Assembly (NCBI RefSeq): GCF_018991925.1
Contig: NW_024737068.1
Location: 2,791,353-2,855,352, forward strand
Origin: Homarus americanus
Lineage: Eukaryota > Arthropoda > Malacostraca > Decapoda > Nephropidae
Reading direction: 5' to 3'
Length of the DNA: 64,000 nt
Positions 1 to 9,643 of this stretch are shown here, piece after piece; position 1 is the first letter of the stretch, and each line of letters begins with the position of its first letter. Made by a program: the position numbers and the translations under genes. Under the pieces are notes generated by a model. It was given only the letters and a program-made list of their open reading frames with translations, did not search any database and was not told where the DNA came from.

Positions 1-444
1 ATTGGACAAGTAGTCGCTAGGGTATGATCATGCCAAATTTCATGCTTATATCACCATTTGCACGATTTTTCCTTTATCCGCACAACTATGAGAGCTGTGA
101 ATCATTCTTAATTGACGTTGCAAATATCTAATTAATCTGACAATTAATTTATATGAAATGCTTGGAAGTCTAATAGTGATAATCAATGTACCTAGTTATC
201 AGGTAAGAGTCATTAATTGAATAAGTATTGAGCCTCAAAGGTGATATCTTCATATTGAGATATCTCTGGTGGACACACTGTCGCCAGACCGTATACGTGA
301 CTAAAGCAGCAGTGTCTGAGCAGGCTAAATAAATGCTTATTACATGCTTGCTATGAAAACATCTCTGACACCTGCGGGTCAATGCAAAATGCATAATGAA
401 AACTTATTCATCCATCGTGTATAATACACTAGTTGCTATACTGG
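1..444. other. Left flank, no gene seen
   Basis: AT-rich sequence left of the first LTR. I see no protein homology, tandem repeat or RNA gene. The only open frame (about 74 codons, minus strand) has no recognisable motif. Confidence 0.5.
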
Positions 445-650
445 TGTTACGTGCAACGTAGGTTAGAACTACCCTTGACAACCAATTACGAACTGAGCTG
501 TATATCCCTGTATAACCCTGTCCATGTCATCCAGTTGCCCCTGAAGATGTCTTGAATAAAGACGAAAGCTAAGGTGCTCCGTTGTTTCCCTTTTCCCGTG
601 TGATTTTATCAAGATTTATCTTATCCACGTTTTCATTGTGGATCTACATG

Positions 651-834
<184 letters not shown>

Positions 835-835
835 T

Positions 836-1011
836 CACATCTTCAGGGGTGAGTACAGACTAAAGAAAAGTACAAAACAAGGTGTATATATACAGAGGAG
901 GGTGAGACCAGGTCCACAATGGTCAGGTATATAATGTGGACCTGGTCTCACCCTCCTCTGTATATATACACCTTGTTTTTATTTTAGTCTGTACTCACCC
1001 CTGAAGATGTG
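836..1011. repeat. Long inverted repeat (hairpin) between two (TA)n arrays
   Basis: The arm at 836-918 is the reverse complement of 935-1011. The loop is about 16 nt and there is one 6-nt asymmetry near 866-871. Outer ends read CACATCTTCAGGGG and CCCCTGAAGATGTG. A related CCCCTGAAGATGT motif followed by CGAAAGC also occurs at about 540-570, which suggests a repeat family inserted at TA-rich sites. It could be a small foldback MITE or two opposed insertions. Confidence 0.9.
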
Positions 1012-1066
1012 AATTACACGAAAGCGCTTGGGAACTTCGTGTTTTCTTTTTTCCTTGTGGTTATCA

Positions 1067-1194
<128 letters not shown>

Positions 1195-1731
1195 TATAAT
1201 TTTATATTTTTCCTAACTAAAATTACAGTCTGCTCAGTCAGCAACCCATATAAAGCCGAATGTTTCAGAGCCGGCTTTTAGTAGCACTCAAGTTTGGGTA
1301 GTCTTTGGATCTCCACCACAGACCTGTGTTGTCAGTTGACTTCTGTCTTCGATCGATCGTGTGATGTCCTTATGGTATTCATTGTTGAGGCTGGCTGGCT
1401 GTATTTAGTGTTTTATGTATTTTTGTTCTTAAATCGTGTATTAATTTAGTTGTCAGTGATATTGGCAACTTTAAAGTAATCTAGTATGTTAATGTGATTA
1501 GCATTGTCTTTGTTGTTAGTGATAAGCATTTGTAAATATAGTTATACTTTTTATTTAAGGTTGTTTACTCTAATCATCAAGTATTCATTTATTAAAAGGG
1601 GCTGCATTCAATCCACACATTATACCGTAGTTGGAATTGTTCTCGATACAAATTTAAGATCCATATCTTGTAATTCTCTTTAAATACTTCACTTTTTGTT
1701 TGTTACGAGCCCTTTGACACGTAACAAATAT

Positions 1732-1749
1732 TGGGGGCCTGTCCCGGAT
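1732..1749 (+). other. Primer binding site of element B, tRNA-Pro type
   Basis: TGGGGGCCTGTCCCGGAT lies 5 nt after the LTR. It resembles the complement of arthropod tRNA-Pro 3' ends (compared from memory) with a few mismatches. This is where minus-strand DNA synthesis would be primed. Confidence 0.6.
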
Positions 1750-1811
1750 TTTTTTAACTATTTCGTCCAACAGTTGATACTCCAGTTGATTCACTTGTTT
1801 AAATTGTAGCT

Positions 1812-2174
1812 ATGGAGTTTAATGTTAATGCATTTACTAAAAACCCAAGTACCGAGCAACTGATTGATGTAAACATAAAGAAAGATGATTGGATAGCTCT
1901 TGCTAAATTCTATAAAGTGGAGTACAGAGCAGGTGCAACTAAAGCAGAGATTAAAAAGAATGTGCTTGATAATTTGGTTAGCGTTGAGTTGTTATCAATT
2001 AGTGTCTTAGATTTGTATGAAGAAGGTACTAGTGAATTGGTGAAACATAAAGTTGTCGAGCTAAATGATAGGACGCCTCAGAGAGCACATGATTTGGCTA
2101 TAAAAGAGCTGGAATGTGAGGAAAAGGAAAGGGCTTTTCTAAGAAGTAATATAATTTCCAGAGCAAACAATTCA
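1812..2174 (+). pseudogene. gag: Gag N-terminal fragment of element B
   Basis: An open frame starts with ATG at 1812, about 85 bp after the LTR, and runs about 120 codons before element A interrupts it. The last residues of the nominal frame are LTR sequence of A. The protein is acidic and lysine-rich, and its layout resembles the Gag N-terminus of A (a Phe, Asn-Pro-Ser, Leu-x-x-x-Asn-Ile-Lys-Lys-x-x-Trp pattern). That supports a family relationship. The remainder of the gene resumes at 8503. Its role would be capsid formation. Function is lost. Confidence 0.8.
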
Positions 2175-2178
2175 CATG

Positions 2179-2826
2179 TGCTACGAACCACGCCATCAAT
2201 TGTCATGATCTACCTACCCAGCACTATGAACCACGCCATCTAGGGTCATGATCTACCTACCCAGCACCACGAGCAACGTCATCTAGGGACGAAACCCGAG
2301 TATGACTAGTCTTAGTTACCACTCCCGGGTTTCCCTTCTCCATATCCTGGTTGTTGCGTCACCTTCTCCAAGTCTTCCTCATCAGCTCCAGATCGAGGAG
2401 AGGTCAGTTCACTCTGGGAAGTGACCACACTAGGATCACCTATCCTGGAAACCTACGGCACAGTGACTACCTACCATCTTCTTCAATACTCAGCCTTACT
2501 CGTCAGCCATCTCAGCACTGCACTTGAGTATTTTATAATCTTATATTGCCTCCCACCTCCACTTGCTTCTGTTTGTTGTATGTTGTATAAATATGTATAT
2601 ACTGTTAAGCCAATGTTGCGTATGTTTAGGTTAAGTATGGTTAAGGGTAAATTATAGAAAGCTGAATATTTTGTTAAGGAATTTATGGTACTTTATTATA
2701 CACAACAAAAACTCGCATCCTTTGTCTACCCTTTTATAGTCCGATTGTCTTTGTTTTTTTTATTGTTGTTGCCTGTTGGGATCTGGGTAGACTTTTAACT
2801 ATATTCTAAATCCCCAACTCGTAACA
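2179..2826 (+). repeat. 5' LTR of element A
   Basis: Begins TGCTACGAACC (canonically TGTTACGAACC) and ends CAACTCGTAACA. The first 130 bp hold two to three copies of a subrepeat of about 43 bp containing GAACCACGCCATC and TCATGATCTACCTACCCA. A TATAAATA sequence at about 2584-2591 is a plausible core promoter. The 78-codon frame from 2421 also occurs in the 3' LTR and is not considered a gene. Confidence 0.92.
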
Positions 2827-2828
2827 AA

Positions 2829-2846
2829 TGGCGACCGTGACAGGAC
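2829..2846 (+). other. Primer binding site of element A, tRNA-Arg type
   Basis: TGGCGACCGTGACAGGAC begins 2 nt after the LTR. It agrees with the complement of an arthropod tRNA-Arg 3' end as I remember it. The copy in element C (minus strand, about 33650-33666) differs by one base. Confidence 0.65.
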
Positions 2847-3507
2847 ACGACCTTAAGTGCCATATTTCTTCCCCCCTTGTTACTCCTTGTTAATTATTCC
2901 TCCCAGTCACTTCTGTTCACAATTGCTTTACGGTGGTTTAAAGTTCCCTTCATATGTGTGTGCATATATTGGTATTATCGTACAGTAAGAGTGACAGACG
3001 TAGGATATTAGGTTCCGAGTGTCATAAGGCTTACCTGTTATTACACGTAGGCAGTCGTGTAGTAAGTCTTATCGAGTGTAGGGAAGAATCCGGATCTGTT
3101 TAATGCCGTACCCTCGCTCCAGAGTAGGCTGTTCCATAGTCACTAGTTTAGGGTGAAGTGATATCTTGGGACGCCCCTCTCTACCAGGACCCCATAATTA
3201 TAAAGCCTCAATTATTGTTCTTCTCATTATCTCATTCGGGGTCAATAATAAAGTAACTCAAGGGTTGTTTATCCGGATCTTTATATTAATGCCGTAATAC
3301 GCCCTTCCTGTTTCAAGTATCTTTCCAAGTCTCTTATCCTTATCTAAGGATCTTATCAGAAGAACAATATTCATAAGTGTAATTTCCCTAGGTATAACTT
3401 GGGTAGTTTCCGGGACTTTCTGGTTATCCACTGCCGTGATATTTTCTAGGGTAATCCACTTATCTTATCTTTTGACCATTAGTTAATTTATCTAGTTTTT
3501 CTTAACA
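2847..3507 (+). other. Non-coding leader of element A
   Basis: About 660 bp between primer site and gag with no long open frame. It is conserved in reverse in element C (33005-33649), so it is part of the element and not host DNA. It could hold packaging signals. None can be recognised by eye. Confidence 0.7.
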
Positions 3508-3963
3508 ATGGCCACCTCAGGTTTTGATCTCCAGGATTTTATTGAAAATCCTTCCGTAGCTAAATTACGTGTTAATATCCTGAAGAAAGAATGGAAAGAA
3601 ATAGCCAACTATTACAATATCCCATATTCACAGCAACTGACTAAGGAAATGTTAAAAAATCAGGTAATTGAAATGTTGGTTCAACAAGAAGTTTTAAAAG
3701 AATCCGCTGTTGACCGATTAACGCCCATGTCCAAGAAACTTCAACCACTATCCACCACCCCTCCTCACTCAGAAGTTGCCTCAGGTCTGGCTAGCCCTCA
3801 AGAAGAAACACAAAGAATAGACGCCTTAGAACTAGAACGAGCTAGGTTCGAGTTCCAAATCAAAATGAAAGAACTCCAGTTGGAGCATGAGTTGGAACAG
3901 GCCAAGTTGGAGCATGAGGAAAAGTTGGAACAGGCCAAGTTGGAGCAGGAGCTTGGAGACTGA
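3508..3963 (+). pseudogene. gag: Gag N-terminal part of element A, frameshifted
   Basis: ATG at 3508 starts a 151-codon frame. It has a Trp/Ile-rich N-terminus and, from about residue 105, a highly charged Glu/Lys/Gln helix with repeated EQAKLE-type units, probably coiled coil. The minus-strand relative in element C carries more of these units, so repeat number varies. The frame stops at 3961, and the continuation reads in a different frame from about 3970 onward. Element C is open across that junction, so this is a frameshift in A, not a natural gene end. Role: assembly domain of Gag. Confidence 0.8.
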
Positions 3964-3983
3964 AAGAACTGAAAGAACTACAG

Positions 3984-5378
3984 GTGAAAGAGACAGAAGT
4001 CACCTTAACATCGGAGTTTAAATCAAAAGAAGTGGCATTAAAAGAGAGACTAGCTGCTTTTAACCCTGCTAATGCTTCTTCCCTTGTTCCCGAGTTTGAT
4101 GAATCTGATATGGACGGGTCATTTAGGACTTTTGAGAAAATAGCCGGGAAGAATGAGTGGCCTAAGGACCAGTGGGTGTCGGTGTTAGTTCCTAAATTAT
4201 GTGGTAAGGCTCGTAGAGTTTATAACTGTTTAGACCAGACTGATGACTATGATAACGTAAAAAAGAATATCCTCACCTCTTATGCTATCACGCCAGATAG
4301 ATACCGGCAGAAGTTTCGTAAACTAACCAAAACATTTTCACACACCTTTGTTGAGTTTGCTCAAGAAAAGCTTAGGTTTTTCAAGAAGTGGTTAGAGGCT
4401 ACAGAGACCTCCACATTTCAGGATTTGTTAAACTTGGTAGTCCTGGAGGAGTGGAAGAGCAAGATACCATTTCACATCTTGAAGCATGTGGAGGAGCGTG
4501 GAGAGGTTAATTTAGGGCGTGCGGCTGAGCTGGCTGATGCGTACGCCTTGCTGGTGGAGTCACTGGGCAGTAGGGAACGTGGTACTTTCCGGCATGTTAG
4601 GTCCTCCTCTGATGATAACCTTGGGGACGTGAGTGGTAGGTCGAAAGGTCCCACACCTACCCCCCCTGATGCAACCAAGTTTTATTGTTCTTACTGTAAA
4701 AAACCAGGCCATACGATCCAGTCTTGTAAACACCCAAAGTGTCGAACTTCTAAAAGTAGTTCCCTGGATCCCAAATTCAAACCAATAGCAACCACCAATG
4801 TGGAAAGGCCCCATCAGGATCTCTTCTCTTCATTCACCTATGAGGGAAAAATTTCAATCATAGAGGGGTCTCGTTCTTTCCCTATTCGTATACTACGTGA
4901 TACGGGCGCAGCACAATCTATCCTCCTGTTTAACGTCATTCCTGATATATCTACAGCATTTACTAATGAGAGTGTTCTAATTTCAGATCTCTCATCCCAT
5001 TCTTCCTATCCCTTAGCTAAAGTGCACCTCCAATGTCCCTTGATTACTGGGGAAGTGCAAGTAGCCATTAGGAAAGATCCAATGCCTGTGAGCGGCATTC
5101 ATTTATTATTGGGTAATGACTTGGTAGGAGATCTAGTGGTTCCCAACATAAAGACAGTCGACTCTCCCTTACCTGTCAACTCCACCACTGACCTTGAAGA
5201 AACTATTCCTCACCTTTTCCCATCTTGTGCTGTCACCCGGTCACAGAGTGTGCGAAATGGGCCCTCTTCATCTAAAACCACCTCCAATATCTTCCTACCC
5301 ACAGAAGATCTGTACAATAAGACCATTAGTAAGGATGAGCTCATTAAAGCCCATCCCAGTATTTTCTACACCATTTGA
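3984..5378 (+). CDS. gag-pr: Gag capsid, zinc knuckle and aspartic protease of element A
   Basis: 464 codons. The capsid-like region spans about residues 25-195 and a linker follows. Next is a CCHC zinc knuckle, CSYCKKPGHTIQSC, at about 4689-4730 (C-x2-C-x4-H-x4-C), typical of nucleocapsid RNA binding. The retroviral-type protease follows: active-site motif Asp-Thr-Gly-Ala near 4900 and a flap-distal Leu-Leu-Leu-Gly-Asn-Asp motif near 5110. The true start lies upstream in the frame of the 3508 segment; the ATG at 3984 is only the first Met after the frameshift. The last residues run past the point where integrase homology begins in another frame (about 5350). Identification is secure; function is doubtful because of the upstream frameshift. 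Confidence 0.88.
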   Translation: MKETEVTLTSEFKSKEVALKERLAAFNPANASSLVPEFDESDMDGSFRTFEKIAGKNEWPKDQWVSVLVPKLCGKARRVYNCLDQTDDYDNVKKNILTSYAITPDRYRQKFRKLTKTFSHTFVEFAQEKLRFFKKWLEATETSTFQDLLNLVVLEEWKSKIPFHILKHVEERGEVNLGRAAELADAYALLVESLGSRERGTFRHVRSSSDDNLGDVSGRSKGPTPTPPDATKFYCSYCKKPGHTIQSCKHPKCRTSKSSSLDPKFKPIATTNVERPHQDLFSSFTYEGKISIIEGSRSFPIRILRDTGAAQSILLFNVIPDISTAFTNESVLISDLSSHSSYPLAKVHLQCPLITGEVQVAIRKDPMPVSGIHLLLGNDLVGDLVVPNIKTVDSPLPVNSTTDLEETIPHLFPSCAVTRSQSVRNGPSSSKTTSNIFLPTEDLYNKTISKDELIKAHPSIFYTI

Positions 5379-7809
5379 AAAGATTGTTGTGGATTGTGTG
5401 GGCCCATTACCAAAGACTAAGAAGGGAAATCAATTCCTGCTCACAGTTATGGATACCAGTACACGTTATCCTGAGGCTTTTCCCCTTAAAAGCATCACTT
5501 CAAAAAATGTAATCAAACCTCTTTTGCACCTTTTCACTTCAGTGGGCATTCCTAAAGAGATCCAATCCGATCAGGGCACCAATTTTACGAGCAATCTTTT
5601 CAAACAGGTGATGAAAGACCTCAGTGTGGACCATTGTACATCTTCGGCTTACCACCCACAATCCCAAGGTTGCTTGGAACGGTTCCATCAAACTTTCAAA
5701 TCAATGCTAAAAAAATACTGTATAGAACACCAAAAGGAATGGGATGAAAGCATAGACTTGTTACTCTTTGCCATCAGGGAATGTCCCCAGGAGTCATTGG
5801 GTTTCTCCCCGTTCGAGTTACTATATGGGAGACAAATTAGGGGACCCCTTAAAATAGTAAAGGAGCAGTGGTTTGACACTCCATCTATTAAGCCCGCAAC
5901 AGTTTCCCAATACATTGACACTTTACGGGACAAATTAACTGAAGTCCGAACCATTGCTCAGTCAAACTTAAAAAAAGTCCAAGAAAAAATGGTGAAGTCC
6001 CAACCTAAATTAGTTGAAAGATCATTTTCTCCAGGTGACAAAGTGTTACTCTTTCTACCCATTCCAGGCTCTCCCCTTAAAAGCAAGTTTACTGGTCCCT
6101 ATATAGTTGCTAATAAACTATCTCCCCTCAACTATATAGTCCATACTCCTGATCGCAGAAAAGATTCACAACTTGTTCACATTAATCTCATGAAACTTTA
6201 CCATTCCAGGCAGTCAGAGGAAGACATCCCAGAGGCTATAAGCCTACCTGTATTGCATACGGCTTTGTCAGGGCCGGAGCCGGAGACAGATGACATGGAC
6301 CTATTGGAGAATTTAGACTTCCCTCTACCTAAAGAAAACCCTGCTAACAGTCACATACTCAACAACTTGGATGAGTATTTTTCTGTTCTGAATTCATCTC
6401 AAGCAAAAGATCTCACTAAGTTATTATCAACATTTCCTAAAGTCACGTCAGACCTCCCAGGGTTTTGCAATATACTTAAACATGATATTAAGCTAATCTC
6501 AGATGATGTACAACCCATTAGGCAATCAGCATATCGGCTAAATCCACAAAAAAGAGAGATTATGAAAAAGGAGGTAGATTTTTTGTTAAAACATAACTTA
6601 GCTGAGCCTAGTACCTCCCCCTGGGCTTCACCTTGCCTTCTCATTCCAAAACCCGATAGCACTTTTCGTTTCTGTACCGATTATCGTAAAGTGAACCAGG
6701 TCACTGTCTCAGACTCCTACCCTTTACCTTTGATTGAAGATATAATAGACAGCATAGGCTGTGCAAAATTTATAACTACGGTGGACATGTTGAAAGGATA
6801 TTATCAAGTGGGACTCACGGATAGGGCAAAAATAATCTCAGCATTTATAACTCCATTTGGTCTTTTTCAATATTTGGTTATGGCGTTTGGCTTTTCTAAT
6901 GCTCCGGCCACATTCCAGAGGGCAATCAATTACCTGATTCAGGACCTAGATGGGACGTTCGCCTACCTGGATGACCTGGTGGTGGTGTCGGACGGCTGGG
7001 ACGAACATCTGGTGCGTTTGGAGATACTGTTCGCACGACTGCAAGAGACTGGATTCACCATAAACCTGGCTAAATCTGCTTTTGGCCGGGCCTCAGTGAC
7101 TTACCTGGGACATATCGTTGGGCATGGTATGGTGAGACCCAAGGACGCAAACGTTAAAGCCATCTTGTCCTTCCCCACTCCAAGGACGAGGAAGGAACTC
7201 ATGCGCTTCCTGGGGATGTGCGGCTACTACCGTCGGTTCTGCAGTAACTTCTCCAGCGTGGCCGGACCCCTCACAGACCTTACCAGTTCTGCAGTCCCTT
7301 ACATCTGGAACCAGAGGTGCGACCAGTCTTTCCACCGCCTCAAAGCCTTCCTTGCCTCCAAGCCTGTAGTCCACCCCCCTGACTACACCTTGCCCTTCCA
7401 TCTGCAAATCGACGCTAGCGGTGTCGGAGTGGGGGCTGTGCTCCTACAACCCGACCCAACCACTGATGTCCTTCACCCTGTGGCATACTACTCCGCCAAG
7501 TTGAAAAAACATCAGACCAACTACTCGACCATAGAGAAGGAGGCCCTGGCTCTGGTGTTGGCAATAAAGAAGTTTGAATGTTACCTCCAATCTCGCCCAC
7601 AAACAACCCTAGTCTTCACCGACCATAACCTGCTCACGTTCATCCAAACCAACAAGACCTCCAACCAGCGAATCCTCCGCTGGGCTCTCCTCACCCAGCC
7701 CTATAATCTACAAGTCCGGCACATAAAGGGGGTGGACAACCTGATTGCGGACTCCTTATCCCGAGCTCCAGTGGAAATGCAGCAGCTACTCTCCAGACGC
7801 ACCAGGTGA
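5194..7809 (+). CDS. pol: Pol of element A: integrase core, GPY module, reverse transcriptase, RNase H
   Basis: An 871-codon frame; element homology starts near 5350, before which it overlaps protease in another frame. Order: integrase catalytic core (Asp in VVDCVGPLP about 5386, Asp in SDQGT about 5566, Glu in CLERFHQ about 5680); GPY module (SKFTGPYIV about 6090); RT from about 6480, with active-site Tyr-Leu-Asp-Asp at about 6964; RNase H with QIDASG about 7408, a Glu in EKEALAL, FTDHN about 7618, and Asp in DNLIADSLSRA at the end. All catalytic triads or tetrads look intact. Gene order is integrase then RT, as in gmr1-like elements. The integrase N-terminal HHCC zinc domain, present in element B, is missing here. 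Confidence 0.93.
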   Translation: MKKLFLTFSHLVLSPGHRVCEMGPLHLKPPPISSYPQKICTIRPLVRMSSLKPIPVFSTPFEKIVVDCVGPLPKTKKGNQFLLTVMDTSTRYPEAFPLKSITSKNVIKPLLHLFTSVGIPKEIQSDQGTNFTSNLFKQVMKDLSVDHCTSSAYHPQSQGCLERFHQTFKSMLKKYCIEHQKEWDESIDLLLFAIRECPQESLGFSPFELLYGRQIRGPLKIVKEQWFDTPSIKPATVSQYIDTLRDKLTEVRTIAQSNLKKVQEKMVKSQPKLVERSFSPGDKVLLFLPIPGSPLKSKFTGPYIVANKLSPLNYIVHTPDRRKDSQLVHINLMKLYHSRQSEEDIPEAISLPVLHTALSGPEPETDDMDLLENLDFPLPKENPANSHILNNLDEYFSVLNSSQAKDLTKLLSTFPKVTSDLPGFCNILKHDIKLISDDVQPIRQSAYRLNPQKREIMKKEVDFLLKHNLAEPSTSPWASPCLLIPKPDSTFRFCTDYRKVNQVTVSDSYPLPLIEDIIDSIGCAKFITTVDMLKGYYQVGLTDRAKIISAFITPFGLFQYLVMAFGFSNAPATFQRAINYLIQDLDGTFAYLDDLVVVSDGWDEHLVRLEILFARLQETGFTINLAKSAFGRASVTYLGHIVGHGMVRPKDANVKAILSFPTPRTRKELMRFLGMCGYYRRFCSNFSSVAGPLTDLTSSAVPYIWNQRCDQSFHRLKAFLASKPVVHPPDYTLPFHLQIDASGVGVGAVLLQPDPTTDVLHPVAYYSAKLKKHQTNYSTIEKEALALVLAIKKFECYLQSRPQTTLVFTDHNLLTFIQTNKTSNQRILRWALLTQPYNLQVRHIKGVDNLIADSLSRAPVEMQQLLSRRTR

Positions 7810-7842
7810 TCACCTCCTTCGCGCCCGCACTATGGAGGTCTT

Positions 7843-7857
7843 TGGAGGGGGGGGGTG
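7843..7857 (+). other. Polypurine tract of element A
   Basis: A G-rich run (GGAGGGGGGGGG followed by TGTG) abuts the 3' LTR. It is the expected primer for plus-strand DNA synthesis. The reverse-strand equivalent in element C is at 30071-30084. Confidence 0.8.
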
Positions 7858-8502
7858 TGTTACGAACCACGCCATCAATTGTCATGATCTACCTACCCAG
7901 CACTACGAACCACGCCATCTATTGTCATGATCTACCTACCCACCACCACGAACAACGCCATCTAGGGACGAAACCCGAGTATGACTAGTCTTAGTTACCA
8001 CTCCGGGGTTTCCCTTCTCCATATCCTGGTTGTTGCGTCACCTCCTCCAAGTCTTCCTCATCAGCTCCAGATCGAGGAGAGTTCAGTTCACTCTGGGAAG
8101 TGACCACACTAGGATCACCTATCCTGGAAACCTACGGCACAGTGACTACCTACCATCTTCTTCAATACTCAGCCTTACTCGTCAGCCATCTCAGCACTGC
8201 ACTTGAGTATTTTATAATCTTATATTGCCTCCCACCTCCACTTGCTTCTGTTTGTTGTATGTTGTATAAATATGTATATACTGTTAAGCCAATGTTGCGT
8301 ATGTTTAGGTTAAGTATGGTTAAGGGTAAATTATAGAAAGCTGAATATTTTGTTAAGGAATTTATGGTACTATATTATACACAACAAAAACTCGCATCCT
8401 TGTCTACCCTTTTATAGTCAGATTGTCTTTGTTTTTTATTGTTTTTGCCTGTTGGGATCTGGGTAGACTTTTAACTATATTCTAAATCCCCAACTCGTAT
8501 CA
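7858..8502 (+). repeat. 3' LTR of element A
   Basis: Begins TGTTACGAACC and ends CAACTCGTATCA. It is nearly identical to 2179-2826. The terminal change (GTAACA to GTATCA) is one of the few differences. Confidence 0.92.
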
Positions 8503-9643
8503 CATAACGCTACTTTTGATGCTCCAAAATATGTTAAATTTGTACCTAATTTTGATGAGAATGACCCTGAGAATTTTTTAGTTATTTCAGAAAATTGCCA
8601 AACAGCTGAGTTGGCCTATTTCACAGTGGAGTTTTGTAGCTCAATCGACATTCTTAGGTAGAGAAAAAACTGTCTTTGAAAACAGTACTGATGATCAAGC
8701 TTGTCAATATGATGTGTTGAAGGACTCTGTTCGTAAAGCCTATGATCAAATACCTGAAACGTATAGACAGAAATTTAGGAATCTGAAAAAGGATGAAAAG
8801 CAAACATACCTAGAGTTTGTTAGAGCTAAGGAAAGAGAGGTAACCAAAGTATGCAAAGCAGCCAGCCTCGCCGAGAACTACCGTCTAACTCGCAATGAAT
8901 ACCATTTCAGATTGAATCAGAGAGGTCCAGATGTGTACAAAAAGGCTACCCAAGCTCCTCAATCTCATGGCCAGAACAGCGGTAAGGTCACGGTTTCTGT
9001 TGCCTCCCAACTACCTAACTTCTCCGCTGTCCCAGAGTCATTCAATGATCCACCTGGTAGGGCAAATGAACCAGATAAACCATTGGATCCAACTAAGTTT
9101 TGCACTTACTGCAAAACGTACCGTCACACCATCAAGGAGTGCCGCATCTTAAAGAAAAAAGAAACATTCAGAGATAAGGATAAAGCTCCAGTTCTCAGTT
9201 CAAGTTCTAGCAGTATTTCTAGTGTTCTTGAACCTTGTGTTCAGACTACTTCTGATAAGTTTAAGCCATTTTTATTTAAAGGTTCAGTTTCAGTAAATGA
9301 CAATTCTACCAGCTATCCTAATCATGTATTAAGAGACACAGGTGCTTCACACAGCCTCATTGTTAAAAGTGCTGTTCCAGCCTTAGAGTATTTTACTTGA
9401 CACAGTGTTCTCCTTCAGGGTGTTAGTGGTTGTACAACTGTTCCTCTGGGTAGACTTTACCTCAAAACGGAAATAGTTTCTGATCATGTTACTGTTGGAG
9501 TTCAGGAGTCTTTGTCAGTATAGGGTGTTACATTTCTTTTAGGGAATGACATTGCAAGAGACAGGGTAGTACCTGATCCTATTGTCAGCCCTACACCTTC
9601 TCTGGATAATACTACCGAGCAGTTAGATAAACAATATCCTAAC
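8503..9643 (+). pseudogene. gag-pr: Gag C-terminal part and protease of element B
   Basis: Gag resumes here after element A. The open part at 8714-9400 has a capsid-like segment with a YRQKFRNLKK-type motif shared with A. A CCHC knuckle, CTYCKTYRHTIKEC, lies at about 9103-9144, followed by the protease motif Asp-Thr-Gly-Ala-Ser at about 9338. A stop at 9398 and another near 9522 interrupt protease. The distal Leu-Leu-Gly-Asn-Asp motif is still visible near 9538. A frame disturbance exists near 8640-8714. Same architecture as A, moderately diverged. Confidence 0.85.

Larger units (their letters stand above)
2179..8502 (+). mobile_element. Element A: gmr1-like Gypsy LTR retrotransposon inserted in element B
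   Basis: LTRs of 648 bp (2179-2826) and 645 bp (7858-8502) differ at roughly 14 positions plus small indels by eye, about 98% identical, so the insertion is fairly recent. Flanking 4-mers are CATG (2175-2178) and CATA (8503-8506), a near-perfect target duplication. Internal order is gag-protease, then integrase core and GPY module, then RT, then RNase H in one long frame. A minus-strand relative (C) lies at 29465-34270. A gag frameshift near 3955 and absence of the integrase zinc-binding domain argue against autonomy. Confidence 0.93.

Noticed and set aside
2421..2657. 78-codon frame present in both LTRs of element A (also 8100-8336)
   Set aside because: Lies wholly in the LTR, duplicated only because the LTR is, and has no protein motif.
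5194..5378. Programmed ribosomal frameshift between gag-protease and pol of element A
   Set aside because: The frame change coincides with the apparent deletion of the integrase zinc domain, which explains it without a programmed signal; no clear slippery site was seen.
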